A DNA stretch of 64,000 nt from Anaerocolumna sp. (GTDB taxonomy: Bacteria > Bacillota > Clostridia > Lachnospirales > Lachnospiraceae), in the NCBI GenBank assembly GCA_029239975.1, contig JARBTX010000003.1, forward strand, positions 34,631-98,630, read 5' to 3'. Positions 9,094 through 17,485 of the stretch are shown here, piece by piece (the first letter of the stretch is position 1; each line of letters begins with the position of its first letter). The translations under genes were made by a program, and so were the position numbers. Under the pieces are notes generated by a model. It was not told where the DNA came from and did no database searches. It saw nothing but the letters and a program-made list of their open reading frames with translations.

Positions 9094-10770
9094 ATGTCAG
9101 ATGATTTATTTAACACGAATAATCAAAATCAAAGTGAGAATAATCCTGAAAACAATAATTCAAATTACAGTACAGTAAATCATATCAGTGGAAATGACTT
9201 AAACGAAAACAATATGAATGAAAATCATATGAACGAAAACAATATAAACGAAAATCATATGAACGAAAATCATAACAAAATGGTTCAACCTACACCATAT
9301 AGTTTTTGGGCTGAACAAATAGCTGCATCGAAGCGCACACAAACAGAATCTACTGAATCCGATGTTAATATGGAACAGGATGTTTATAAAAACAATCCGA
9401 AACCAGAAGATATAAGTGAAACAATCAATCATGCTATTCCAGATGATGTGCTATATACAGCAAGTTATTCCAATAATACAACAAATTTTTTTGATATGGC
9501 TTCTGAAAAGAAGGAAGAGAAGAAACGTAAACCAAGTTTATTTGGTAAAGTTATAAAAGCAGCTGCTTATGCTGTCGTTTGTGGTGTTATTGGCGCTGCT
9601 TCCTTTATAGGATTTAATGCAATATATTATAGATTAAATCCAGATGCAACTCCACTTACCATTAAAATAGGTAATGACTATGAAATTTTTGATGGTTTCC
9701 GCTTAAACTTAAGTCCACCAAGTGAACCAAGTAAAAGGATTTCAGCTACTACAGTTTCCAATGATGTAATCGAACAAAAAACAGATATTACAGATGTGGT
9801 TGATGGAACTATGCCATCGATTGTAACGATCACTACTACCTATACAGGGACCTATGATTGGTTTGGTCAACAATATGCAGATGAACAACAAGGTGGGGGT
9901 TCTGGATTTATCGTTGGTAAAAATGATAAGGAACTTCTGATTGCTACGAATAACCATGTTGTTGAAGGAGCAAATCCTATTACAGTAACGTTTATTGATA
10001 ACACTCAAGCGCAAGCTATCATTAAGGGAACGGATGCAGTGGCGGATTTAGCAGTTATTTCAATAGATATCAGTACTATTAGTAATGACACCTTAAATGC
10101 AATTAAAATTGCTTCATTAGGAGATTCAGAAGCAGTCAAAGTTGGACAAATGGCAATTGCTATTGGTAATGCGCTAGGATATGGACAGTCTACTACAGTT
10201 GGTTATATAAGTGCAAAAGATAGAGAAGTAACCGTCGATGAAAACAAAAAGATGGTTTTATTACAAACAGATGCTGCAATTAACCCAGGTAATAGTGGTG
10301 GAGCATTATTAAATATTAAGGGTGAAGTAATTGGTATTAATACCATTAAATATGCATCTAGTGAAGTAGAAGGAATGGGATTTGCAATACCTATATCAAG
10401 AGCAATGCCAATTATTAATGAATTAATGAATCGTGAGATACTAACCGATGACCAAAAAGGATATCTAGGTGTCTATTATGAAGATGTAACAGAAGACATT
10501 GCTACCATGTATAATTGGCCAGTTGGTGTATATGTAAAATCACTAGCTGAAGGTGGTAGTGCAGAAAAAGCTGGTATTGTGAAAGGTGATATTATTACGA
10601 AAGTAGATGATACAGAAATAACAGCTGGTACTCAGTTACGAGAGAAAGTAACATCATATCGAGTTGGTACTGAAATAACAATAACAGTAATGAGAAGCGT
10701 TGGTGGTGAGTTTGTTGAAAAACAAATTCCCGTAACTTTAGGAAAAAATCCTGAATTAAACACGAACTAA
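9094..10770 (+). CDS. HtrA/DegP-type membrane serine protease with one PDZ domain
   Basis: The 558-residue protein starts with an Asn/Glu-rich cytoplasmic tail containing about five repeats of M/I-N-E-N-(H/N) at residues 36-62, then a single membrane segment (about 152-175) and an extracytoplasmic trypsin-like domain. The catalytic triad is visible as H288 (NNHVVEG), D318 (VADLAVI) and S401 (GNSGGALL). A PDZ domain fills about 455-545 (GYLGVYYEDV, GIVKGDIITKVDD). It degrades misfolded exported proteins. Length is longer than Bacillus HtrA (about 450) because of the N-terminal tail. The binding site is AAAGGAGA. Confidence 0.92.
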   Translation: MSDDLFNTNNQNQSENNPENNNSNYSTVNHISGNDLNENNMNENHMNENNINENHMNENHNKMVQPTPYSFWAEQIAASKRTQTESTESDVNMEQDVYKNNPKPEDISETINHAIPDDVLYTASYSNNTTNFFDMASEKKEEKKRKPSLFGKVIKAAAYAVVCGVIGAASFIGFNAIYYRLNPDATPLTIKIGNDYEIFDGFRLNLSPPSEPSKRISATTVSNDVIEQKTDITDVVDGTMPSIVTITTTYTGTYDWFGQQYADEQQGGGSGFIVGKNDKELLIATNNHVVEGANPITVTFIDNTQAQAIIKGTDAVADLAVISIDISTISNDTLNAIKIASLGDSEAVKVGQMAIAIGNALGYGQSTTVGYISAKDREVTVDENKKMVLLQTDAAINPGNSGGALLNIKGEVIGINTIKYASSEVEGMGFAIPISRAMPIINELMNREILTDDQKGYLGVYYEDVTEDIATMYNWPVGVYVKSLAEGGSAEKAGIVKGDIITKVDDTEITAGTQLREKVTSYRVGTEITITVMRSVGGEFVEKQIPVTLGKNPELNTN

Positions 10771-10794
10771 TATTAAAAATTATAATTATACAAT

Positions 10795-10898
10795 TAAAAA
10801 AGCGTATTGTGTAAAATGATAGATTATTTTTACATAAACATGAGCAAGAAAAATGTTTATGAAAGACAAATCTAGCAATCAGCACAATACGTTTTTTT
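10795..10898 (+). terminator. Long terminator hairpin after the HtrA gene
   Basis: AAAAAAGCGTATTGTG pairs with CACAATACGTTTTTTT across about 70 bases; an inner AAACAT/ATGTTT hairpin occupies the loop. A clear T-run follows. Confidence 0.75.
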
Positions 10899-10957
10899 AT
10901 CTAATGTGAATTTCATTTATTTGTTATTATTTTAATAAAAATTTAAACAATCATCTA

Positions 10958-10986
10958 TTGTAACGGTGGTTATACTACGCTATAAT
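10958..10986 (+). promoter_or_regulatory. Promoter of the ClpX-like gene
   Basis: TTGTAA, 17-base spacer, TATAAT fits a SigA promoter. It leaves an untranslated leader of about 115 bases before the ATG at 11107, which ends in AAAGGAGAG. Confidence 0.7.
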
Positions 10987-11106
10987 GTTACTACTTAAAT
11001 ATTTGAAGTAATTATTATTGTAATAGATTATTGAAATAGAAGCGTAACTATAAAACAAATGATATAGCTTAAGGGGAGAACCTAAGTTATAAAGGAGAGA
11101 AATTAC

Positions 11107-12582
11107 ATGAATAATGATTATACGGATAAAAATGATGAAACAGAATTCTTAGATAGTTTGGATGATAATTCAAAAACGAAAAACGTGGACCATATTAAAA
11201 ATTCATCAGATAAAGATGAATATGAATCAGTATGCTATATTTGTAGAAGACCGGAAAGTAAAGTTGGTAAAATGATACGTATTCCGAATAATATCTGTAT
11301 ATGCTCAGATTGTATGCAAAAGACTTTTGATACAATTAATAATAATGGAACACCATATATGGATATGATGACATTTCCACCAAATATGATGAATTTATCA
11401 AATCTTCAGAATGATATTCCAAAAAGTCAAAAACTAAAAAAGAAGAAACCAAAAGAAGAGAATGTAGGGGAAGAAAGTGTTCTAGATATTAAAAAAATTC
11501 CATCTCCTCATATTATAAAAGGACAATTGGATGAATTCGTTGTCGGGCAGGAATATGCAAAAAAAGTAATATCAGTAGCTGTTTATAACCATTATAAAAG
11601 GGTTGCATCCAATACCATGGATGATATTGAAATTGAAAAGTCTAATATGTTAATGATTGGACCAACTGGCAGTGGTAAAACATTTTTAGTTAAAACGTTA
11701 GCTAAATTATTAAATGTTCCTTTAGCTATTACAGATGCTACTTCCTTAACGGAAGCTGGATACATTGGTGATGACGTTGAAAGTGTCGTATCAAAACTTT
11801 TAGCCGCAGCAGATAACGATGTAGAAAAAGCAGAACGTGGTATTATTTTTATCGATGAAATTGATAAAATTGCAAAAAAGAAAAACACAAATAATCGTGA
11901 TGTTAGTGGTGAGTCAGTGCAACAAGGAATGCTAAAGTTATTAGAAGGTAGTGAAATAGAAGTTCCAGTAGGAGCATCTAGTAAGAACGCCATGGTACCA
12001 ACAACGACTGTAAATACAAGAAATATCTTATTTATTTGTGGGGGTGCATTCCCAGAAATTGAAAATATTATTAAAACTAGACTAAATAAACAATCATCCA
12101 TTGGATTTTCAGCTGATCTAAAAGATAAGTACGATAATGACCCTAATATACTACAAAAAGTTACGGTTGAAGATTTAAGAGAGTTTGGTATGATACCAGA
12201 ATTTATTGGAAGACTTCCTATTATATATTCATTAGAAGGACTAACAAAAGAAATGTTAGTAAAAGTATTAAAAGAGCCTAAAAATGCTATTTTAAAACAA
12301 TATAAGAAACTTTTATTATTAGATGAAGTACAGTTAGAATTTGATGATGGTGCTCTAGAAGCAATTGCAGAAAAAGCGTTAGAAAAAAAGACAGGTGCAA
12401 GAGCGCTTCGTGCCATAATTGAAGAGTTCATGCTAGACATCATGTATGAAATACCAAAAGATGATAACATAGGAAGAGTTGTAATTACAAGAGAATACAT
12501 TGAAAAAAAAGGTGGTCCAATGATTGAACTTCGTGGAATTACAACAAAAACAGTTATTCCTATGCTTGAGTCAAATGATTAA
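11107..12582 (+). CDS. clpX: ClpX-like AAA+ unfoldase, diverged
   Basis: This is a 491-residue ATPase of the Clp/Hsp100 class. After a 40-residue acidic tail comes a ClpX-type zinc finger (C43-x2-C46 and C66-x2-C69), a charged linker, Walker A GPTGSGKT (185-192), pore loop GYIG (about 219-222), Walker B FIDEID (248-253), the ClpP-docking IGF loop (332-334) and sensor 2 GARALRAI. Typical ClpX is about 420 residues. The segment where ClpX has its R-K-H substrate loop reads ASSKNAMVPTTTVNTRN here, with no R-K-H. It therefore should still dock ClpP but may choose other substrates. No clpP or lon gene is adjacent, suggesting a paralogue. Confidence 0.85.
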   Translation: MNNDYTDKNDETEFLDSLDDNSKTKNVDHIKNSSDKDEYESVCYICRRPESKVGKMIRIPNNICICSDCMQKTFDTINNNGTPYMDMMTFPPNMMNLSNLQNDIPKSQKLKKKKPKEENVGEESVLDIKKIPSPHIIKGQLDEFVVGQEYAKKVISVAVYNHYKRVASNTMDDIEIEKSNMLMIGPTGSGKTFLVKTLAKLLNVPLAITDATSLTEAGYIGDDVESVVSKLLAAADNDVEKAERGIIFIDEIDKIAKKKNTNNRDVSGESVQQGMLKLLEGSEIEVPVGASSKNAMVPTTTVNTRNILFICGGAFPEIENIIKTRLNKQSSIGFSADLKDKYDNDPNILQKVTVEDLREFGMIPEFIGRLPIIYSLEGLTKEMLVKVLKEPKNAILKQYKKLLLLDEVQLEFDDGALEAIAEKALEKKTGARALRAIIEEFMLDIMYEIPKDDNIGRVVITREYIEKKGGPMIELRGITTKTVIPMLESND

Positions 12583-12622
12583 TTTTAGTCCAATTAATAA
12601 TATCATTAATTAAGTATATACT

Positions 12623-12697
12623 AGGTGTTGATGTATGACCTATTATTACCAAAGGTTTCGGCTAAGTTGGATAATAGTTTACATCAACACCTTTTTT
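12623..12697 (+). terminator. Terminator after the ClpX-like gene
   Basis: AGGTGTTGATGTA (12623-12635) pairs perfectly with TACATCAACACCT (12680-12692), followed by TTTTTT. Inside, CTATTAT pairs with ATAATAG, giving an unusually long two-storey hairpin. Confidence 0.88.
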
Positions 12698-12744
12698 ACA
12701 GCATGTCACAAAAATGCTGTTTATGTAGGAAAAATGTACTTGTT

Positions 12745-12774
12745 TTGACATTTTTAAGTGGTATACTTGATACA
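12745..12774 (+). promoter_or_regulatory. Probable promoter of the TIM-barrel gene
   Basis: TTGACA at 12745-12750 is a consensus -35. The -10 is less clear: TGATAC lies at 17-base spacing. The gene starts 33 bases further on. Confidence 0.55.
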
Positions 12775-12806
12775 TAATACTTAATTAAATACAGGAGGAA
12801 AAAGGA

Positions 12807-13484
12807 ATGGAAACAAGGCATATACCAGAATTAGATGGTAACCTTAGAAAGCATATGGTTAGAGTTCCACAGGTGATTGAGCAGGCAAGTGGCATTCGAA
12901 TATTTGGGAAATTAATTAAATCCTTAGTATTTACTACAGATGTGGCACTTATAAGGAATTGTAATGCCAATGCCGTAATTGCTGTATACCCATTTACTCC
13001 ACAACCAATTATTACACATTCAATTATAAATTGTTCGGATGTTCCTGTATTTTGCGGAGTAGGTGGTGGAACTACGACAGGGAAGAGAGTTACAAACCTA
13101 GCACAAGATGCAGAATTTCAAGGTGCTGTAGGAGTAGTATTAAACGCTCCAACACCAAATGAAACAATACAATATTTAAAGCAAAAAGTAGATATTCCTA
13201 TTGTTATAACAGTAATTTCAGATAAAACAGATATAGAACAAAGATTAGATGCTGGTGCAGATATCATCAACGTATCAGGTGCAGGTAAAACGGTTGCAAT
13301 TGTTGAAAAGATAAGGAGAGAATATCCAAAGGTTCCTATCATAGCAACTGGTGGCCCAACGGAAGAGAGTATTTTAAAAACCATTGAAGCAGGTGCAAAC
13401 GCGATTACATATACACCACCTACCAATGGTGAAATATTTAAACGATTAATGAATCATTATCGACAAGAAGGAGATATCATATAA
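12807..13484 (+). CDS. Phosphate-binding TIM-barrel protein of unknown function
   Basis: This 225-residue protein has alternating strands and helices of a beta/alpha barrel. Glycine-rich ends such as GVGGGTTTGKRV, IINVSGAGKT, IIATGGPTEES and AGANAITYTPP resemble phosphate-binding loops of the TrpC/ThiG/HisF class. Related clostridial proteins are often labelled hydrolase without evidence. No catalytic residue set is obvious. The start is ATG with AGGAGGAAAAA. It stands alone behind its own promoter. Confidence 0.6.
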   Translation: METRHIPELDGNLRKHMVRVPQVIEQASGIRIFGKLIKSLVFTTDVALIRNCNANAVIAVYPFTPQPIITHSIINCSDVPVFCGVGGGTTTGKRVTNLAQDAEFQGAVGVVLNAPTPNETIQYLKQKVDIPIVITVISDKTDIEQRLDAGADIINVSGAGKTVAIVEKIRREYPKVPIIATGGPTEESILKTIEAGANAITYTPPTNGEIFKRLMNHYRQEGDII

Positions 13485-13530
13485 AAATAGTTAAGCAATA
13501 TATGATATACAAAAAGATTAATAAAAAATA

Positions 13531-13580
13531 TAGGTAATTTCGAAACGCTATAATTTTCTATAATGTTTCGCAATTACCTA
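13531..13580. repeat. Short fold-back element with TAGGTAATT termini (50 bp)
   Basis: TAGGTAATTTCGAAAC at 13531-13546 and GTTTCGCAATTACCTA at 13565-13580 are inverted repeats with one mismatch. The same ends bound the 152-bp element at 28068-28219. No coding capacity. It sits just upstream of the zinc-ribbon gene and could also act as a terminator for the TIM-barrel gene. Confidence 0.7.
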
Positions 13581-13602
13581 TTAAAACTTATAGGGGGGAC
13601 AC

Positions 13603-13839
13603 ATGTCAATTTTTAATAAACTGTTTCGTAAGTTCCTATCAAAGGAACAAACCATTCAAACCCCAGGTAAAGATCAAACTATTGAAAAAAATCTCTTAAA
13701 TAATACGGAAGAATATGAGATAGTTGAAAAAGAAATATTACCTGAAAAAATGATCTGTCCAGATTGCGGGGGCATCACATTAGTAGGCCTAGAATTTTGT
13801 GATAAATGTGGCGGTGAATTAATGAATCAAGATAATTAA
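13603..13839 (+). CDS. Small zinc-ribbon protein
   Basis: This 78-residue protein has a C-terminal zinc ribbon with two C-x2-C knuckles (CPDCGG and CDKCGG) separated by 12 residues, preceded by a charged, low-complexity segment. It has no membrane segment or catalytic motif. TAGGGGGGAC lies 7 bases before ATG. Such proteins usually mediate nucleic-acid or protein contacts, but the role here is unknown. Confidence 0.65.
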   Translation: MSIFNKLFRKFLSKEQTIQTPGKDQTIEKNLLNNTEEYEIVEKEILPEKMICPDCGGITLVGLEFCDKCGGELMNQDN

Positions 13840-13972
13840 CATAAGTGTAATTGTTAGTTATGTAATAAATTGAATTAATGGACTTTTATATTTATAACAT
13901 TTGAAGAGTACGAAATTTGTCACTATAGATAAAAATTAATAAAGTTTTATTGTATACACCTTAAATTAACAG

Positions 13973-14001
13973 TTGACAAATAGGCCTTACGAGAGTAATA
14001 T
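13973..14001 (+). promoter_or_regulatory. Strong promoter upstream of livK
   Basis: TTGACA, 17-base spacer, TAATAT is close to SigA consensus. The predicted start near 14008 is immediately followed by a terminator-like hairpin, leaving a leader of about 190 bases before livK. The rest of the 13840-14195 gap shows nothing recognisable. Confidence 0.75.
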
Positions 14002-14014
14002 AAATGCAAGAATA

Positions 14015-14052
14015 AAGGCGTTCAGTATATGACAATATGAACGCCTTGTTTT
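14015..14052 (+). terminator. Terminator-like hairpin in the livK leader (possible attenuator)
   Basis: AAGGCGTTCA pairs perfectly with TGAACGCCTT, followed by GTTTTG. It begins within about 10 bases of the predicted transcription start, so most transcripts could stop here unless read-through is regulated. Confidence 0.6.
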
Positions 14053-14195
14053 GTACCTGAATGTGTTTCGATTTTAATGAAACAAAAAATCAACTATACC
14101 CTAAAACTTTAACACATTAATATGGGAATATTTCAATGTAATGCATGGTTGATATTTGTTTCGTTATCTATTATATCTTATGAGGAGGATCTATT

Positions 14196-15347
14196 ATGAA
14201 AAAAAGCATGAAAAAGGTTTTAAGTTTAGGTTTAGTTTGCATGATGGCCGTGGGCGCATTATCCGGTTGTGGTAAAAAAGATTCCGGTAACGCAAATCAA
14301 TTTCTTATCGGTGGTCTTGGACCATTAACTGGTGCAGCTGCTTCTTATGGTATTTCAGTAAAACAAGGTGCAGAAATTGCCGTTGCTGAAATTAACGAAG
14401 CTGGTGGAGTTAAAGTAGGGGATAAAACATTAGAATTAGTACTTGATTTTGCTGATGATGAAGCTAGTGGAGAAACTGCAGCGTCAGCTTACAACAGTTT
14501 GATGGATAAAGGTATTCAAGCACTTCTTGGAACTGTAACAAGTGGTGCAGGTCTAGCAATTGCTGAACAAACAGATGCAGACGGAATCTTCCAAATCACT
14601 CCATCCGGTTCTGCTCAAGGCTTAACAGATTATTCTAATGCATATAGATTATGTTTTACAGATCCATTACAAGGTGTTACAATGGCTCACTATGCTGTTG
14701 AAGATCTTGGTCTTACAAAAATAGCTGTTATCTATAACAATGCAGATGAATATAGTACAGGTGTTATGCAAGCATTTGTTGATGAAGTTGGAAAAATTGG
14801 TGGTGAAATCGTTGCAAATGAAGCTTTCGTTACTGACGCAGTAGACTTTACAACACAATTAACAAAAGTAAAAGGAACAGATGCTCAAGTAATTTTTGTT
14901 CCTGCATATTATCAAGATGCAGCATACATTACTACTCAGGCTTCAGAATTAGGTATGACACTTCCTTTCTTAGGATCTGATGGTTGGGATGGTGTATTAG
15001 CAAAAGTTGTAGATCCAAAGGTATTAGAAGGAGCTACATTCTTAAGTCCATTCTTAGCAACAGATGAGAATCCAGCAGTACAATCTTTTGTTAAAAAATA
15101 TCAAGAAAAATATAAAGCAGTTCCAGATCAATTTGCTGCAGATGGTTATGATACTATTTATGTTATGAAAGCAGCTCTTGAAAAAGCTGGTACTACTGAA
15201 AGTGCAGATTTAATTGCTGCAATGACTCAGATTCAAGTTGCTGGTCTTACAGGAGATGTTACATTTACAGCAGATGGTGAACCAAATAAAGGTGCTAAAT
15301 TTGTAGAAATTAAAAATGGTGAATATACAGCAAAAATTGTTGAATAA
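14196..15347 (+). CDS. livK: Branched-chain amino-acid ABC transporter, substrate-binding lipoprotein
   Basis: This 383-residue protein has a lipoprotein signal with lipobox L-S-G-C, lipidated at C25, followed by a type I periplasmic-binding fold (FLIGGLGPLTGAAASYG, GVKVGDKTLELVL, YNNADEYSTGVMQAF, FAADGYDTIYVM). It captures Leu/Ile/Val or a related compound outside the membrane for the permease and ATPase genes that follow. The binding site GAGGAGG is strong. It is separated from livH by 240 bases of structured sequence, suggesting it is made in excess. Confidence 0.93.
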   Translation: MKKSMKKVLSLGLVCMMAVGALSGCGKKDSGNANQFLIGGLGPLTGAAASYGISVKQGAEIAVAEINEAGGVKVGDKTLELVLDFADDEASGETAASAYNSLMDKGIQALLGTVTSGAGLAIAEQTDADGIFQITPSGSAQGLTDYSNAYRLCFTDPLQGVTMAHYAVEDLGLTKIAVIYNNADEYSTGVMQAFVDEVGKIGGEIVANEAFVTDAVDFTTQLTKVKGTDAQVIFVPAYYQDAAYITTQASELGMTLPFLGSDGWDGVLAKVVDPKVLEGATFLSPFLATDENPAVQSFVKKYQEKYKAVPDQFAADGYDTIYVMKAALEKAGTTESADLIAAMTQIQVAGLTGDVTFTADGEPNKGAKFVEIKNGEYTAKIVE

Positions 15348-15370
15348 TAAACATTAGAAAATAGTTAATG

Positions 15371-15449
15371 AAAAGGACAAAAGGAGATTATGGGATTGTA
15401 ACTAGAGCAATTACTTATAATTACAGTCTTAATCTTCTTTTGTTCTTTG
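15371..15449 (+). repeat. Intercistronic hairpin between livK and livH
   Basis: AAAGGACAAAAGGAGATTA and its imperfect complement TAATCTTCTTTTGTTCTTT form an approximately 30-base stem (outer arms 15372-15403 and 15419-15448) with few mismatches. No T-run follows, so it looks like an mRNA-stabilising or partial-termination hairpin. A nominal 63-codon frame across it is not a gene. Confidence 0.65.
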
Positions 15450-15496
15450 TAATTAATACAAGAAATAAGAAGAACATTATTATTGGTATCAGATGT

Positions 15497-15557
15497 AATT
15501 CTGAGCTTCTTCGCTTTGCGCAGACACATACGTTTTCTGAGCGTAGCGAAGAATCTT
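15497..15557. repeat. Imperfect inverted repeat of the TTCTTCGCTACGCTCAGAA type
   Basis: CTTCTTCGCTTTGCGCAGA and TCTGAGCGTAGCGAAGAA face each other across about 10 bases. This sequence is close to a dispersed intergenic repeat known from many Firmicutes and other bacteria, often continuing as CAGAATGACA. It lies just before the livH ribosome binding site. Confidence 0.6.
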
Positions 15558-15587
15558 AGTTTGAAAGAAAAAAAGAGGTGAAATTAT

Positions 15588-16466
15588 ATGTGGAGCGTAC
15601 TTGAACAATTTATTAACGGTTTACGATCAGGAAGTATTTATGCGTTAATTGCCTTAGGATATACCATGGTATATGGTATTGCAAAGATGATTAATTTCGC
15701 CCATGGAGATATAATCATGGTAGGTGCATATGCCCTTTATGTGGCAATTGTTGGTCTGAAAATGCCTATCTTTGCAGCAGTAATTTTTACAATTGTAGTT
15801 TGTTCTGTCCTTGGAATTGTAATAGAAAAAGTAGCGTACAAGCCACTTAGAAAAGCTCCAAGTTTAGCAGTACTTATAACAGCTATTGGTATGAGCTTTT
15901 TATTACAAAGCGTTGCATTATTAATCTTTAATGCAGATCCAATTGCATTTAAATCTATTATTACATTAGCACCAGTTACTCTTGGTGGTATTACAATATC
16001 CGGTATCACAATCGTAACCTTAGCAGTTACTTTAGTTTGTATGGTGGCATTAACGTTCTTTATTAATAAAACAAAAGCTGGAAGTGCCATGAGAGCAGTA
16101 TCCGAAGATAAAGCAGCAGCTCAGTTAATGGGTATTAATGTGAATAGAACTATTTCTATGACATTTGCTATCGGATCCGCTTTAGCGGCTGTAGCTGGTA
16201 TTATGTTTGTTTGTCAATATCAGTCTATTAAACCAACTTTAGGAGCTCTACCTGGTATTAAAGCATTCGTAGCAGCAGTACTTGGTGGAATCGGAAGTAT
16301 TCCAGGAGCCATGATTGGTGGTATGGTATTAGGTGTTATAGAAAGTTTATCTAAGGCTTATATATCTTCTGAACTTTCTGATGCTATTGTATTTGGTGTA
16401 TTAGTTCTTGTACTTTTAGTGAAACCATCAGGATTACTTGGCAAGAATAGAATAGAGAAAGTGTAG
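15588..16466 (+). CDS. livH: Branched-chain amino-acid ABC transporter permease
   Basis: This 292-residue membrane protein of the LivH family has about eight hydrophobic segments. The family start QFINGLRSGSIYALIALGYT and MVYGIAKMINFAHGDIIMVG are present, as is the cytoplasmic loop MRAVSEDKAAAQLMGI that contacts the ATPases. It begins with AGAGGTG before ATG and is followed 8 bases later by livM. Confidence 0.94.
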   Translation: MWSVLEQFINGLRSGSIYALIALGYTMVYGIAKMINFAHGDIIMVGAYALYVAIVGLKMPIFAAVIFTIVVCSVLGIVIEKVAYKPLRKAPSLAVLITAIGMSFLLQSVALLIFNADPIAFKSIITLAPVTLGGITISGITIVTLAVTLVCMVALTFFINKTKAGSAMRAVSEDKAAAQLMGINVNRTISMTFAIGSALAAVAGIMFVCQYQSIKPTLGALPGIKAFVAAVLGGIGSIPGAMIGGMVLGVIESLSKAYISSELSDAIVFGVLVLVLLVKPSGLLGKNRIEKV

Positions 16467-16474
16467 GTAGATTT

Positions 16475-17464
16475 ATGAATACAGAGATCAAAACAAAAAG
16501 AAAAAGTCAATTTAATAAAAAGAATCTGCTTACAGTTGCTATCATTATCATTCTCTATGTAGTTATCACTATTTTAGTTGAAAATGATATATTAAACCGT
16601 CAATATAAGTCTTTATTAGTTCCAATGGGGATTAATATTATTTTAGCAGTATCGTTAAACTTAACTACAGGTTTCTTAGGTGAATTGTCCTTAGGTCATG
16701 CGGGATTCATGGCTATCGGTGCGTATACTGGAGCGTTATTCACTTTAAATGTAAATATGCCAGAACCAGTAGAGTTTTTAATAGGTATTATTCTTGGTGG
16801 TATTGTGGCAGCAATTTTTGGTGTTTTAATTGGTGTTCCCGTTTTAAGGTTAAAGGGCGATTATTTAGCAATCGTTACACTCGCTTTTGGTGAAATCATT
16901 CGTTCTATTATAAACTTTTTTCAATTCACTGGTGGAGCAATGGGACTTTCAAAGATACCACGTTATTCTACTTATACTTGGGTATATGTAATTTTAGTTA
17001 TAACAATCCTTGTAATTGCTAACTTAGTAAAATCCAGACACGGTAGAGCTATTACATCTATACGTGAGAATTATATAGCGGCGGAATCCATTGGTATTAA
17101 AGTTAGTAAATATAAAATTATGGCATTTGTAATTGCTGCATTTTTTGCAGGTGTTGCAGGTGTACTATATGGACATAATTTAAGTATCTTAAAGCCAGCT
17201 GATTTTGATTATAACAAATCCATTGAAATTCTTGTAATCGTAGTACTTGGTGGTATGGGAAGCATTCGTGGATCCATTATATCAGCAATTGTATTAACAA
17301 TTTTACCAGAAATGCTTCGTGCAGCAGATGATTTCAGAATGTTATTATATGCAATCGTTTTAATTGTAATGATGTTATTTAATTCATCCGGTATCCGTAC
17401 AAAGTTAGAAGAGAGTGGAAAACTACCAAAGTTCTCTTCCCCAATTAAGGGTAAAGCAAAGTAA
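16475..17464 (+). CDS. livM: Branched-chain amino-acid ABC transporter permease
   Basis: This 329-residue permease is the partner of LivH, with a basic cytoplasmic N-terminus (about 25 residues) and nine to ten membrane segments. Diagnostic stretches are LTTGFLGELSLGHAGFMAIG, LRLKGDYLAIVTLAFGEIIR and the coupling loop SIRENYIAAESIGI. It forms the transmembrane heterodimer with LivH. Confidence 0.94.
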   Translation: MNTEIKTKRKSQFNKKNLLTVAIIIILYVVITILVENDILNRQYKSLLVPMGINIILAVSLNLTTGFLGELSLGHAGFMAIGAYTGALFTLNVNMPEPVEFLIGIILGGIVAAIFGVLIGVPVLRLKGDYLAIVTLAFGEIIRSIINFFQFTGGAMGLSKIPRYSTYTWVYVILVITILVIANLVKSRHGRAITSIRENYIAAESIGIKVSKYKIMAFVIAAFFAGVAGVLYGHNLSILKPADFDYNKSIEILVIVVLGGMGSIRGSIISAIVLTILPEMLRAADDFRMLLYAIVLIVMMLFNSSGIRTKLEESGKLPKFSSPIKGKAK

Positions 17465-17485
17465 ACATAAAGAAGGAGGACCACT

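Noticed and set aside
11592..12500. Long minus-strand frame of 302 codons
   Set aside because: It is antisense to the ClpX-like gene, Ser-rich and without family motifs, binding site or promoter; a shadow of codon bias.
15368..15559. 63-codon plus-strand frame between livK and livH
   Set aside because: It covers the inverted repeats and ends in translated repeat sequence (SERSEES); no binding site and no motif.
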